DNA of 64,000 bases, taken from Promerops cafer. Lineage: Eukaryota > Chordata > Aves > Passeriformes > Nectariniidae. Shown piece by piece: positions 13,621-27,800 of this stretch. Position 1 is the first letter of the stretch; each line of letters starts with the position of its first letter. The stretch lies in contig VZSE01002342.1 of NCBI GenBank assembly GCA_013398275.1, positions 1,591,077 to 1,655,076 on the forward strand, given 5' to 3'. The translations under genes and the position numbers were made by a program. The notes below the pieces were generated by a model. It was not told the origin of the DNA, did no database searches, and saw nothing but the letters and a program-made list of their open reading frames with translations.

Positions 13621-16600
13621 GACTTCATTCTTAGACTCTCCTGAGGTTCCACTGCAAGTTAATGTCAAAATGGACATTAACTCACTTTCATCACCTGGGA
13701 TCAAATTTATTTTGCTGAGGTGCCACTACTTTTGGCTACAGCAAGCAGCAGCACTAGTGGCAGTCAGAGAACATGATGTCGGCAAGGAGGTGGCTGCAAG
13801 AATTTTTACAGGTCTCTGAGCTTCTCCTTTCCTGTGGACAACCTGCTCCTTCCACAGCACCTCTGCACTCTCTGTGCCCCCCCTGCACACCCAAGTGCAG
13901 GATCATGACCACTGCCCTCGCTCTACTCCACTCTGTTTCCCATTTTGGTGGGCACTCTGGTACTTTGTCACTGACTTCCACAGACACTGGACAAGGAATC
14001 TAGTGGAAATCATGACCTCTGTGGTCTGAAAGACAGCAAAATGTTGCTTTCAGCATGTATGGCACCAGAACTCACTCTGAATTTTTCACTCCACTTTACA
14101 GCTGGGGAGACCTCCGCACTTCTGCGGCTGATGGCACTGGCACAGCCTCACAGACAACATCAGCTGGCAGCCAGGCACCCTCTCCTTTCTGACTGAGTGC
14201 AGTGCTTTCCCACACCTGCAACATCTATGCTAACATTTTTCCACGTTAGACTGCAGGTTGGATGTTTTCATCTTCAAGGTGTCCTGGTTCTGGCAGTGAA
14301 AGTAGCGTAGACTGGGCTGGTGTAGCGGCTGTTGTCAGATGTCTCCGCGCTGTGTGCTGAAATGACATCTCGTCATCACATGCAGGCAGGAAGCAGCAAG
14401 CAGGCGAGAAAGAAAATACAACAGAAAGTATTTCTCTGTCTGCCAAGGGAACAGTCCATGCACAAAATCCTGGCTGCTAAAAAGATAGACAGCAGTGTCA
14501 GTAAATGATAGCTTTGGATTTTTAGTGCCATCTTCTTACCTGAATTTTTATTGCATATCTATTAAATAATAACATGTAGTTGAATGCAAATGTCATGTGA
14601 ATATTTCTACAGGTTTCCACCAGTTTGTTTTTCTAAACATTATAATATTTCTACTTCTATTTATGCATCTAGGTTTTTGTTACCTCTATCACACTGGAAG
14701 TACATCATAGCTTTTCTCTGTTTTTCAACAGATATATTTTTAAAAACTAGATAGATTAAAAATCACTCCTTTTTTACTTTACAAGTGAAATAAAAATTCT
14801 CCTCCATTTATGTTTCACCCCTGGATCTAAATTCACACATTCCTCTTTTGCTCTTAAAAAAAAAAAAAAAATCCATAAATTTATTTTGTGGCAGTTGTAG
14901 TAAACTGTAGCACTTTAGAGAAGACCTTCTGTGTTTTCTTTTATCATGGATCCTGTTCCCAGTAAGATTTATGCAGAGGCTAAAAAGAAAATCACGCTAG
15001 TTTTTTTGGTTAAAATTTCCCTCTGATTTTAAGCACTAAAGTGTTCATAGCCTGGAAACTTCTGACAAATGAAAATCTCATGAGTTTTATCCAATTTACA
15101 GCCTTCCAAAAAATGTTGGCATTTTTTTGAAGCAGACACTTTTGGGGAAAAAAAAAAAAAACCTACGTAAAACTCCATTTTCCTGCTGAAAAAATTCCTG
15201 ATTGGAAGTTATGCTTTCACATGCTTATCCAGCTCCTCAGGCACATTAGAAAATTATTCCCTTTAGAGAGAAACACTGAGGGTTTGGGACCGGAATGAGC
15301 AATCCCATTGCAGAACATACTCAGTGTGCTGGGGCTCAAGACTGTTCTCTGAGGAATGCTTTGTGGTGTTATGTTGCTGTCTTCTCTATCTCTGTATCTC
15401 CCTCATTTTATTTCAAGATTTATTTGAAGAGGATGTTTTAGTCTCAAATAGATTTTTTTTTGGCAGTGTGGGCATGCATCTCTTTCAGTTCCAGCTGGAA
15501 CACAGAAAATGCCATTTTGTTTAACACAGAGACATTCAGACATGATGAACACCCTAAGCTGGTGTTTGGCCAGGGAGTATATCTGCAGCAGCAGCCATGC
15601 AGCACAGCAAGAGTGAACTGCAGAGCAAATCAGTTCTGGTGCAGAGGACCTGATGTTTGTGATATGCAAGTTTTTGAAGGTTTTACTTCAGACTAGGATA
15701 GTAGTACCATCCCTTTTGCGGATGGAACAGTGCTCCTGATCTGCTGTGTCTGGTTTAGGCTAATCCCAGAAGAACCTAGCTTGTGTTTTCCAACAGTGCT
15801 TCCCAAAGCATGCTAAAATGGGACATGCAGTTGAAAAGAACTCCTGATTCAAATAGAAACACTAGTGAAAATGCATCCTGAGCTGCCCTGGGTTATACCT
15901 CAATGCTGAACTACTGGACCACCAGAGGAGTCTGGTGGGTAGAATAGATCATTTTATTCATTTCAGTGATCCTGGGAAAAAGCACTCTCTCTTACAAATT
16001 AAGCTGTGCCTCTCTTCCTAGAGTTCATTAATACACATGTCCTGGATGTATAGCTCTGTTAGTGGCCACTTTCTTATGTAAGGAAAGATCCTCAGCAAAC
16101 AATGGTTTGTCTCCAATCTCCAGGGATATCCATGGGAAGCAGATATGAGGTAGGTGCCCAAGTACCTTTGTAGATCTCAGACATGCACCCTTTGGCTGGT
16201 GTTAGGTGGTGGCAGGCAACAGTTGGAGAACTAGAGAGGTAACCACCCTAAACCTGGGCTTTTCAGACCCGTGAAAAGTAAAATAAACTCCACATCTCCC
16301 ACCTTCATGGTGGCAATTCTCAGTCAAGGAGCAGAGCCTTTTTAGACTGTAATTACTTGATCCTTTGTGTCCATTTGACTGTGGTTGTATTTCACGGAGT
16401 CATCCACAACAGGAAACAAAGGTATCAGCTAGTGAAAACTCTCAGCTGAGACTGAGGGGTGATTGCTACACCCACCAGTGAATGAAATAGAAATGCAATA
16501 AGACCAATTTCATTCCACGTGGGAAAGTCTATACAGGATGAACTAGAATTTATCTACTTTTCTCAGTTTACAGGTCTGGTGAGTTTGGATCAATGTAAAC

Positions 16601-17239
16601 CAAACATCGCTATGAATGTGTGCACACAGGCTTTCTCCTATCCTCTTCAGTGAGACTGTGTTCATGCTAATTTCCTCTGCTTTCTCTGGCAGTGGGGAAA
16701 TGCAGCCATTCTGCCACAAATTAAATGAATCCTTCACAGATAAGATAGTCATTGCAGCTTCCTGCATAGAGCCCAAAATTTTCATCCTGTTTAATAATCA
16801 GACACTGTAAAATGGCATTTTAAATGTATTCACAGCTTTCAAACATCTGGTGCATACTGCTGGTGTGCAGCAGACGACTAACTTGTATTTATTTTGGATC
16901 ATAATGCCATGGACTATTTAAGAGAGAATATATGAGAAAGAACATCACAAAGAAAGGCTTATTGGTGAACTTACCTGCCACTGCCCTTTACTCATTTGTT
17001 GGAACAGTATTTGTATATTTGCATAACTTGAGCTGCTCAGCAGCAATCAAAGCCATCACTATCCTGCTATCATTAGTTTTTGCATCATTTATCCATTTGC
17101 ATGGGTGAGCAATACTGGTCTTACCTTTTCCTGTGTTTCAAAACTATTAGCAGAGGAGAGAAGGTTTTGTCAGAAGTGTTTAGTCTTTTTGGAACCCTTT
17201 CTATAGGTTTTGGCTATGCAATTTGAATATTCCTTTAAA
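13621..17239. other. Intergenic sequence, no gene recognised
   Basis: Contains A-runs at 14856-14871 and 15148-15161, a perfect CACGTG E-box at 16516-16521 and otherwise unique-looking sequence. No open frame is convincing. Confidence 0.6.
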
Positions 17240-17720
17240 TTTTACAGTCTCAATCTAAACATTAAATTTCTGATGATGTAGAGTTTCTGCAAAAGTAGTA
17301 GTACCATGTCATCCCCCTTTAATAACTTGTCTCTAGCAATGGTCAGTCTCATTACAAAAATGTATTTTAGTTTGACAAGGTTTGTTTTCCATAAACCAAT
17401 ACTGATTTGAAACAGCTTTCTTTCTATCCTTAAAATCAAATCCTCAGCTCAGAATTCAACATTTTGTTTTGCTTCCAAATAGTTCTGATATGCTTGTAAT
17501 ATCCAAGCTTCCTGCTATGGGTTTTTAAAATACTGACATGCCATTGACTTTCTTCCAGTCCTCTGGACACTGCTGGAAGTTTTCCGGTATGCTGAAAATC
17601 ACCATTTTTGCTCCTTGGTTAGCTGTCTTAAAAATCCCAGGTGCAGGCTATCCAGACCTGCTGATTTAAAATGTTTAATCTTTGTAGCTGCTGTTTAACA
17701 TCATCTAGATTCATGCTTGG
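17240..17720 (-). mobile_element. Ancient CR1/L3-type LINE fragment (reverse transcriptase region)
   Basis: On the minus strand, positions 17439-17242 give ISIGLWKTNLVKL followed, in a shifted frame, by a conceptual KGGDMV-like continuation. This corresponds to the CR1/L3 reverse transcriptase stretch that reads Gln-x-Gly-Phe-x-x-Asn-Lys-x-Cys-x-Thr-Asn-Leu and runs toward the Asp-Val-x-Tyr-Leu-Asp-Phe motif. The + strand also shows the phrases typical of these copies read backwards (ttgttttccataaaccaat, cttccagtcctctgg, ccagacctgctgattt). Stops and frameshifts make it non-functional. Confidence 0.65.
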
Positions 17721-18396
17721 AATGACAGTCTACAGAGGGAGCTGTGATGTAATCAGATTTTAAGTAGCACAAATTTGAACATACACTGGCCCAAAAGGCT
17801 TTACCAGTTTCAAGGTAAAAGGCTTAGCAGTATTTCTGAGAGCTTAGACTGGGCTGGTACACTGACCTAGAGAATATATATATATGTACATCACAAAATC
17901 TAGCTGGTCTTTCATTTTTATAGATAAGTAAGGCTTTTGCTGTAAGAGCTGAAAAAAAATCTTGTGAACACAAAATGGTTGTGTGTCTGAACCTAAAGGA
18001 AGCCTTGGACAACTACTTGGAGAAGCCAGAGGTATTTTTCTGTCATAAAATGTGAACTATGATGGCGAGGGACACTAATCCTTATCTCAGCATGTATAAT
18101 GAACTTGCTCTGGAAGAGGAAAGCCTACTTGACTTCTGTCAGAGTATTATTAAGAACTCTCTTGGCAGTACTTTCCATGATGATAAGCCATGCAAGAGTT
18201 ATGTCCCCAATGTACCTGACAAAAAGCCCTGTCTCCCCTGGCACATTCTGCAGCTGCCTACCAGCAAAGCAGTGACTTTGAGCAGACATAGCTGAATAAT
18301 CTCAAATGTCTTGATTTGGAGAGAGTTCCTCACTGTAATTAACTATTTTTGATGGTAGTGTATTTTCACCTTCTCTTCCTGCTTGCCTTGGCAGGT
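17721..18396. other. Intergenic sequence, nothing recognised
   Basis: Unique-looking sequence between a LINE remnant and a solo LTR. An open frame at 18059-18295 has no recognised family. Confidence 0.5.
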
Positions 18397-18786
18397 TGTC
18401 CTAGTTCTGGCCAGGACAGTGCTAATTTTTGCAGTAGGCAGGAGGGGGCACAGGTAGGGTCTGGAGGTTATTCTATAGCACTCATATATCACTCATTTTC
18501 TGGGGACAGGGGACGGGGTAGCCTGGTGGAAGGAGCAGTCAGTTACTGTCAGGGGTGAGAACTCACGTGCAAACCATTCATTTCTTGTACATGCTTTTAT
18601 TAGTATTGTTGCTGTAACTCTTTATTTACTTATCTCACTGCTGTTTCCGGTAATTTTTTCTTTTCTCAACCCAAGATCTTTACCTCTTGTGCCTCCAGTT
18701 CCCCTTTTCATCCCACCACAGGAGGCAGGGAGAAGGGAGTGAGTGAGCAGTGCATGGTTTGGAGTGTGTCAGTGGGAACACTAAAC
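18397..18786 (+). mobile_element. Solo LTR of an avian ERVL-type endogenous retrovirus
   Basis: The 5' edge TGTCCTAGTTCTGGCCAGGA matches the usual start of a very common avian ERVL LTR. The 3' part carries, in the usual order, the block TTTTTCTTTTCTCAACCCAAG, a CCCCTTTTCATCCCACCAC segment and GGGAGTGAGTGAGCAGTGCATGGTTT. No internal retroviral coding sequence and no partner LTR lie nearby, so this is a solo LTR left by recombination. The middle is shortened and diverged, so the insertion is not recent. The exact 3' end is uncertain by about 15 bp. Confidence 0.75.
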
Positions 18787-21354
18787 TGGGGAGTGCCATT
18801 CCTAAATCAGGATGCAGGTGAATTTTCCTACTAGAGAATGTAGAAAATTGCACATGGTTGTCTCTGCCTCTGCAGGGGCCAGACCTCTATTGGCAACATA
18901 ACACAGGAGCTGGCACGTGTCCAGAACAAGCCATGTCCAGGTTTCTAGACTGAGATAAACACACTAACAAGCCAGCATGTCAACAGCTAACACCCACCTC
19001 CAGCACACACACACACACACACACACACTTTCATTTACAAGCAAACACAGGGAGTTTAGTAAGTATATGGGTTTAAACACTACTCTAGACAGTCAACACT
19101 GATGACACCACAGTTTATGGTAAGAAAAGAAAAGATGGGTCTGGGTCACAGTTCAGGCAGTGCTAAATCTTACATACTGTTGATGCTTTTCTAGTTTAAT
19201 GTGGTTTACCTCAAATACTTAACGCTGGGCATTATGTGCTGTGTACACTTCCCCCCCCTCCAAGAATGACTCCTTTTAACATTTGAGACAAGACATCTGA
19301 CTTAGAAATTTCCCAGCATGCAGGTCTTTGGCACAGTGTTTGCCTTTGAAGTGAAAGAAAACTGCAGCTGACAGGGAACGCTTTGATGAAACAGTTTCTC
19401 ATGAGAAAATGTGGATTCATAAACATGGAAAATTTTCATGGAAACACGTGAGGCAAGAAGATAGCTTAGAGTGAGGATACATTCTGGGGTACAGGGAGAC
19501 TCCCACAATGGTTGAAGTGTTGGCTGGGATGGGAGGGATGAGTGTCTTTCAGGTAGTGTTCTCAAGCGTATCTCAGGCAGTAAATATGCTCAGGCAGAGT
19601 CAGTGCAGTCTGTGCTCATTCAGTGCTTGAAAAAGGCAGTTAAAGTATCAGATGGAAAGTTTTTCAGCACAGAATGAGTTTTAGGTGTTGCTGATCATCA
19701 GTGGGTAAATTTGTGGGTCTCACAGCTGAAGTCTAGTGAGGGTATTGAGCATTTCCCATGGATAAGTTGTTGTCCCCAGGCTGCCTAGAGAAATTTGCCA
19801 TGTCAAGGAATGTTTGTCACCTGCAACAAAGCAGTAAATGCATTCCTTGTCCATGTTTGCAAGTCATTCAATCACACATCATATCAAAAAGGCTGCATAT
19901 TATGGAGCTGAAGACCATCAAGCAGAATCAGTGGAGCATGATTAAGGTGTCCATGGAACGACCTACAAATCAACAGCACCAAAGATGTTGTGGAAAGCAA
20001 GGTGGGAAGAAGGGTTTTGTCTTGCTCATCGAAACAAGCTTCTCCTCCAGCCAGGCTGCTGTCATACATGCTGGTTCAGCCCATGAGCTGCTTACTTGTA
20101 GCCATAGAGGTGACTGAGCTCCAGAAGCACAGACAGGACTGCACCAGAGCAAATGAGACTGTTTGACAGTCTAGCAGACAGCTGAATGACCTCTGTAGCT
20201 GAGTTTGGTTCTGTCCTGCCAGGCCTGGGTGCAGACACAGCTACTGTGTGACTGCCCTCAGCAAACTGGCAAGCCCACAGGCATCTGGGTAATGAGATCC
20301 TTCTGATAAATGCTAGAGCCACAGAAAAGTCCATCTGCAAAGCTCTCCTCCAAATCTTTTATCAAAATACGAAGCACTCAAGGCTGCACATTTGTGGAAT
20401 CTTGATTAGAACAAGTCTTAGACTTCATAAAACAGGCATAAAGAATATTGGTAACTTTTCTCAGGGTTGGCTTTTATTCACATGAGATCTCACTGATGAA
20501 CAAACTTCACACAGGGATACTAATAAATGTCTGTCCAAATTTGAAAATCCATTGGTCACGGCAAACTCTCATTTCCTGAGACATGTCTATTCCCTGAGAT
20601 GTTCCTGAGCAACATGCCTAAGCAGCCTGATTTGGCTCACAGTGAGGTTTCCAGGTGGGCAGAGGGGGTGAATGCAGCTTCACATCCAGACCCACCAAAC
20701 TTGTCCTGTATCTTAAGGACGGGCTCTCAGACAAGCTTAAAAAACTGAGCTGCTTCTGGAGGTCAAAAAGTCAGTCCCCAGACTCAGGAAGAGTTGACCC
20801 TTTTGGTCTCTGGGCCTTACAATATAAGGGCTAAAGTGTTGTCCTCCTGACAGCTTCCTTTCCTCTTTTTCTTTCTAAGAGGATGCTTGTTCAAGAACAC
20901 AGTTTGTTTTCTCACCTCCCAAGACAAGGCAATTAGCCTTCTCTAGGAAAGGCCTCTTTAACTGGAAGCAGTTAATGTCAATCACTGTAACACTGTGAGA
21001 AGCCACCTTGCCTTTTCCTGGCATTGGGAATGTCTGTCCTGTTACAGCCTGCACCAGACCGGAGTGCTCACAGTCCATATAACCTCTTGCCTTACTTATT
21101 TACAGAAGGGACTGAATAATTCCGAAAACATTTCAAAGATGAGGAATATCCCTTTTATTTGCTGAAGTTGTGACTACTGTGCTGCAATGTATCACTGTCC
21201 AAAACAACGACACCTGAAAATACATAACTAATTGGATATATGTTCATAATAAAGTGTATTTAACTACAAAGATATATGTGTCTTGAAGGCATACTTGCTA
21301 CAGGAAGAACATCTGAGCCTTACTGCCACAGGCTCTAGAAATGCAGAAAATGCT
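18787..21354. other. Intergenic sequence with a CA microsatellite
   Basis: A (CA)n run lies at about 19004-19028. An open frame of 119 codons at 19758-20117 has no recognised domain and no splice support. Nothing else was recognised. Confidence 0.55.
19004..19028. repeat. (CA)n microsatellite
   Basis: About 12 CA dinucleotide units, a standard short repeat. Confidence 0.95.
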
Positions 21355-21510
21355 CAACAGTCCAGTGACATAATATTAATAATATCTGCATTTCTAAAGG
21401 GGGTTCTAAAGAGCCTGTGAAGGCTCTTCCTTTGAAAATTAGAGTTCCTCTTCCATCATGCAGACTGGAATAGAGGGGAGCATGTCTAAACACTTGGCAC
21501 CCTATGCATA

Positions 21511-21557
<47 letters not shown>

Positions 21558-21842
21558 TGCTAATCATAAATGGTATCAAAAATAATTCTATGCAATTAAA
21601 ACAGGATCAAGCAAAGGAATCCAATGTAGTGGATTTTGCAGCAGCAAGGAAAAACAATGNCAACAGTCCAGTGACATAATATTAATAATATCTGCATTTC
21701 TAAAGGGGGTTCTAAAGAGCCTGTGAAGGCTCTTCCTTTGAAAATTAGAGTTCCTCTTCCATCATGCAGACTGGAATAGAGGGGAGCATGTCTAAACACT
21801 TGGCACCCTATGCATAAAACATATTTATTTATTTATTTATTN
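21355..21842. repeat. Probable false assembly duplication at an (ATTT)n repeat
   Basis: The 181-bp stretch at 21355-21535 is repeated at 21661-21841 (offset 306) with no difference I could find. The second copy is bounded exactly by N at 21660 and N at 21842. A small piece delimited by gap characters on both sides and identical to its neighbour is the classic sign of an unmerged contig end. The (ATTT)n array at 21516-21558 is the likely reason the assembler stalled. Confidence 0.85.
21516..21558. repeat. (ATTT)n microsatellite
   Basis: Roughly ten tandem ATTT units. The same array starts again at the end of the duplicated piece just before N at 21842. Confidence 0.95.
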
Positions 21843-24800
21843 AGCTGAAGACACTCCAAATAACAGAATCCTGGCAAGCCTAGAACTCCCAAGGGGTCAG
21901 GCAATATTGATCTGGCCGAATTTCATCATACAGGAAACCTTACTGTGCTGTACGTCTTGAACAGTTACAGAGCCTATAACATTTCCTAAGAAGACTCGAG
22001 TTCTCATGTCTGGACCACAGCTCTATGAACAAAGATTTACTGTGTTTTGGAAAGTTTTTCCCATGAAGGACGAAAGGCTTTTTGGTTGTGAAAACTTTAT
22101 AGTTGTCCGGTTTGGTTATGCTTAAGGCTTGCATTTTTCAAATTGCATAGCAATTTTTATGGCCAAGCTATTATAAATTAATTTTAAGAGCAAGGCTTTT
22201 CAAGGCACTGTATCAAATGTTGTTGCTGTTTTTAATTTATATTACCCCTAGCATGTTTTTTTCAGTTGCTAATTTATCAAAAGAATTAAGAGCCAACAAA
22301 GAAAAGCTATCAGGTTTCTCAAGCCAGATTTGATCTTTATGAGAAAATACATGCATAAGTTTCATTCTTATTAAACACTTGTGAGCATCCAAAGATAATG
22401 AAAATTAGGCTATGTCTTCCTGATTTCAAATGTGTAACTCAGAGGCGAAAGGCCCTTTGAGGATGTATCACAGAGAGACTAGATCTGTGAGCTTGACATT
22501 AATCGTATTTTTCATGTCATGCTTCACGCCTGCTGTATTGCTACATTACTTGCATTATGCAGTAAGCCTCAGCCATAAACAAATATATCTGAAAATCTGT
22601 ATTGTGAAGGTTCAGGAACTGCTTGAAGACACAGTTCATACTGCAACACTTAGGTACATTGAAAACTGTTGGTAATTGCAGGAAACATTTTGAACTTTTT
22701 GGTAATTTCACCTTCCCCCCACCTTTTCCTTGATAATCTCTTATCTTTGATTTAAACACTTAATATTTTAGAGATGCCTGCAAAAAGCGTTCTGCAAAAC
22801 CATAGTATAAAGTCTTCCTACCAAACTAGGTTTGCTGGAGACATACAACGTATGCAGAGGGAAAGTTAAATTACAGTCTGAATCCAAATACAACGGGTAG
22901 TGCCTGAAGAAGCTGTGAATGCCAGCAGGATCTTCCCCAGCACGTTATGATGCTGGACATTGAATCAGAAGTTCATTACCTTTTCCAGACAAGTGGAGGA
23001 GAAAGGCAACTTTAAGTTTCCTTAGGAATATTTCTGGAGGAATTAGATGCTGCAGAATCAAGCTGCCCCAGATGTATGACCTCTTAATTGGCAGGAAAAT
23101 AGAGGAATTTGGAAGCCAATCAAGCTTTTCTCAGGTCCTGTGCTATGCTGGACTTGGGGCTTGCTACCTTGCTGACAAGACCCAGAGAGCCAGAGGTCAG
23201 CCTTGAATAGCATCACATGTACTACCAGAGCTGAAGCTCCAAGAAGGGCTTTTGGAAAGAGTCCCTCCTCACTTTTTTCTGTCTAGGAGTTATGAAAAGT
23301 CTTTCCAAGCATGGCCTTTTTTGGTGCAGGAGTTATCAGCAAAATGAGGGAAGACCCTACATGGTTCACAGGTACAAAGTATTGCCACCTTCCCAGGTAA
23401 GCATCTCTATCACTGGCAGCAGCCACTGGCCCATCTCGTTAGAGAGACACTGTAAAATTTCAATCAGTTTGAGCAGTGGACATACAAGCAATGTGCCTGC
23501 CCGCAGGCTCCACTATCACATCTGGAGAAAAAGATGCAATTATTAGCTTCCTTTATTCCAGCCTTTCACCAGGGGTATCAAAGGCCAGGACAAATGATCA
23601 GCAAGTCATCTGCAGGACAGTGCTGCTTTCCAAGCTCGAGTGAGCTTGCAGCAGTTCTTTGCAGGGTCACCAAACCTGGCAGGCACTCAGCTGTTTATGC
23701 TAATATTTGGGGTTGCAGCAGGATTCCCACGGGGAAGCTCCCTCAGCTCTGTCATACGATAGTAACAACGAAACAAAAGCTGCTGTAGTGCATCAGCAAG
23801 AATAGCAGCTGCTGGAATAGTGATTGCTATAATCTGACATCAGTTTTAGTAAACTTTGTCTGTCTAATGTGCCCAGTGGGATTTTACAGAGGTTAAACCC
23901 TTCTCACACAAAACTGCAACCTTGGGTTTTGTTTGCAATTAAAAAAAGTGGGACTAATGTAATATTTTTCCAATTAACAGCCTCCTAAACACTTGAGCTG
24001 AAATTGCACCAGATACAGGTCTATATTAGTATGATTGTAATTTATATTATGTTAATAAATTTGTTTTGGTTCTTTTCATCCAATTTTTATGTTACCATTT
24101 TAAAATGTGCATTATTAGTATGCAACTTAATCTTTAGCACATTATCCATAAGATTTAAACACAATGCATGCTCTCTTAAGTTTGGTTATATCTTCTGTGG
24201 CATTTATATTTACTTTCCCTTTTTTCTATGCTGATAAGTTAAAGATGCCCTCAAGCATTTTTAGTTTATATCTGTGTATTTGTTTCCATGGAATTACACA
24301 TTTCATGTTGCTCAGAAATATACTTATCTGGAGACTGGGGTTTTTGTTTCTTTTTATCTTGCAGATATCAATAAAACCAAATCTCTCTGTTTTTCTTCTA
24401 GGTTAATAAAAAAAAGTAATTCTCTTCCTGTTAATGAATATTATTAGTGATGTTTTCAGTTTTCCAATTTAATAGCCACCTCCTGTGTTGACAACTCTTT
24501 CTTTCTTCACAGAACAAGGGCACAAAGCATCTTATATAGGGAGAGCCTATGACAGATTGCCCCTTTGCTAATGGGGGCTCCAGATATATGACTGAAACAT
24601 TTACATCAGAAATGGATTGCCTAGACCTAAATTTTTCCCACTTCAAAGCCTGAGGGTGACCAGATCAATTCACAAATACATCTTTCTTCTTTCATTTCCT
24701 TACTGTGTCATCATCATGTGAAAGTCTTAAAGGGTTAGATCAGAAATAATTAGGAAATTTTTATTTATAATGGAGTATAGAAGCCAAAGGAAAAAAAAAA

Positions 24801-27800
24801 AGAAAGAAAAGATGAAAGAGACCAAAAGGAAACTGGGGGAAGGCCCAGTAAGTCTGCTTAATGGATAGGAAACAGGTCAAACAAAGAAGGCAATTTGTGT
24901 GTGTCTGGGAGAGATTTCCTAGGGTTAGCAGAGATGCAGATTTCCTTGGCATATTAGAAAAAGTGGGATTTATTTTCTCCTACTTGGATGTTCACAGTCT
25001 GGATGGGGAGCAGTATTTCACATTCAGCTCAGTGTGGCATCCCATACTGAACACCTGCAGAGATACTCCTAATTATCAAAAGTTGAAATAACTACTCACC
25101 ACTTTTAGCTTTCAAAAGTTGTTATTGTCAGTGAGGCAGTGTGACAGAAGAAGGGGCTGGAGAGGTGGATAGGAGGGTAAGAATGAGAAAGGATAGGCTG
25201 GAAAAAAAAAATCACAATAACATGAGGCAGTGGGTGGAGGAGAGGAATTCCTAGCTCCTAATCATCAGTGACATGAAAAGTCTGAGCTCTGGTCATGCCC
25301 CACCACGGAGCATGGCTCTCCATCACAGATGTGGGAAAAGACATGTTCCTGCAGCAGGAGCTGTGGAGACCCAGTGCAATGCCAGAGAGAGCTGAATGAC
25401 CTTTTGAGTCTCCCCATGAGTCATGGAAAGTATTAAAGGTGGAGATGTAAGACTGTAGTTTTAGGCTTTGAATATTTGACACTTTCTACAGCTAACCAAG
25501 CACACTCATTTGCCTCTCATTTAGCTCAAAGCCAGACTTTAATCAACACTGACATCAAAGTTCCAGATACTGCAGCCTTCCCCTGGGTCACAGGTAATGG
25601 TCCAGTTCTTTATCACCATCTGGGAGAGGAATTTTAAACTTAGTCTTCTTGGATGCTGAGCATCATTCTGAAGACAATACATCTCCAGGGGCTGCAATTC
25701 TGTCCTGAGCCATCAGTGGCTAAAAAATCTGCACAATTTCTTGAGGACTTCAGTTAAATGCAGTTTAAACTTTCTGTGCCAGCTGCGTGTAAAAACTGCA
25801 GTGCTTTTGCAGCAAAAGCCACTGGTCATACATTATTTTATGTCTAGAATTTTTTTTTTTAAAATTGCTTTTAAAAACTTCATATTTTGCCATGGGCTTT
25901 ATTCTCAGAAGAAATAGCAAAGGTATATATAGAATATGTGTGTGTATATATATATATATATATATGCAGTGTGTGTCTCCTTAAAGGTATATTGCAATGA
26001 AATTTAAGCCCAGCATGTAGATGGAGCATTGGTCTATTTACAAACTTAATATTCTATAAGGAAAAAACACTTGTTGCATATTTTATGCATCCTGTTTCCA
26101 TGTGTGTAACCAAATGTCACTTCTGTGCTAGTGCTCCTAATCACAGCATTAGCTGGGTCCAAAATTTTTGCTGAAATAATGATGTCAAGGAGGAGTCGAT
26201 AATACACAGCTCTCAGAAACACAGTTGTGCTTGCAAATGCTGCTGGGATAGCAAAATTGTTTTTTGGTATCACTGCTTCTGTTCAGAAAACTGGAACAAG
26301 CTCTAGTGGGAAATCACTTTATTTTGGTGCAAGCAGTGATTTTTCATGAGGGTTTGCCAGGATTTCTTTAGAAATAAAAGCCCTCTTCTAGCGTAGACAA
26401 AGACTTTGCAGTTGATTTTTTTTCTTTTTTGGCAGAGATGTCTTACAATTCCACGTTGTATTTGCATGTCTTGACTTTAATGACATTCTAGTTAAAAGTA
26501 AAAACATTTCTTGTTGCCTGGTTTGATTTAGCGCAGAAATTAGATACAGTTTGTTTAAAAAAGAACTTTTAATTGTAGCTCAAAATAGAGTGAAATGGCA
26601 TAAAAACTGATGTCACGGTCCAAAAATACTATTCTATTTTGAACATCTAAACGATGTCTGGTCTTATAAATGTTCAGATTATCATAAAAGTAAAAGAGAA
26701 TCAGAAGAAAACTGAAAGTGCTCTTTTATAGATTGGGCAAAATCTATAATTTGCGTAACAAAAAGATGCCCTCTAAAGATACGCTTGCTGTTAAAACTGA
26801 GATACTGTTGCACACTTGTCTAAAAAGGAGTTTGCAAACATCTTTTTTATCCAGCTGCAGTCAGTCAAATATTGCAAGCAGGCTATGAATGAATATGAAT
26901 TAAAGTTGTTTGTGGGAAATGTTAACATATAAGTTGAGCATTTTCAGAAACATTATACCTGAGAATGTACCCAGGTCTACCAGCAATTTGTGCACAAATA
27001 GTTTGTTTCCATGGTCCTTTCAACACGGGAATACTTCTGCCGATGTTCTTTAATGTAGTGACATCAATGATGTAACATTTATGTCACAAACTGGGGGTAT
27101 CAGCTTTCTGGTAGTACCCCTTGCAAAGGGGATCATGTGGACAAGGCACAAGTAGCCCTAATCCTCTGCTCCCAGCCCGCCAGTGAGCTGATACAGGTGA
27201 GAGAGCTCTGGGCATAAGCTGGAGAGCACTCAAGAGCTAGGGCCAGGAGGGAATCCCTTTTTGCAATGTAATAGTGCAGAGCTTCCTGAGTTCAGACCCT
27301 TGCTGCCACTGCAGGACAGGTAATCCCATACTATCTCCAACTGCCTGGGGAGCCATCTCTGCCCCCTCACCTTCTCTTGTCCCAAAGTGCACACTGCTCG
27401 ATGATGCTCCGCAACTGTACAGTAGATTCAGTGCAGATGAACTCAGAAGAGCATTCCCTGTCTGACCTTTAGTTTGTCTGTGAAAAAGGAATGCAATTTA
27501 TCTCAAACATCTTCTGTAGAAAGAAATTAAATCCATATGAAACCACGGCCTAGCTAAAGGAGCTGAAAACAGAGGCAGTGGCCAGAATTTGCCAGTGCTA
27601 GGAAACAGCAAAGACCTAGAATACAACTGCTGGGGCTGCAGTCCACAATGCTCCTCATTGACAGCGATGTAAATTTAATCAACTGTTCTCTACCTCCCTT
27701 TTTGTATCACAGTAATACTGCAGCTCAGCTAGCTCCCTGCCTAGATCCACAACGTGGCCCCACAGAGCTCTGCCTAGCACAATGGAGGGGCGATAGCCGA

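Noticed and set aside
14276..14460. TGTCCTGGTTCTGGCAGTG resembling an ERVL LTR start
   Set aside because: The sequence after the first 20 bases does not follow the LTR pattern and no 3' end was found.
19758..20117. 119-codon open frame
   Set aside because: No recognised motif and no splice or start context beyond an ATG.
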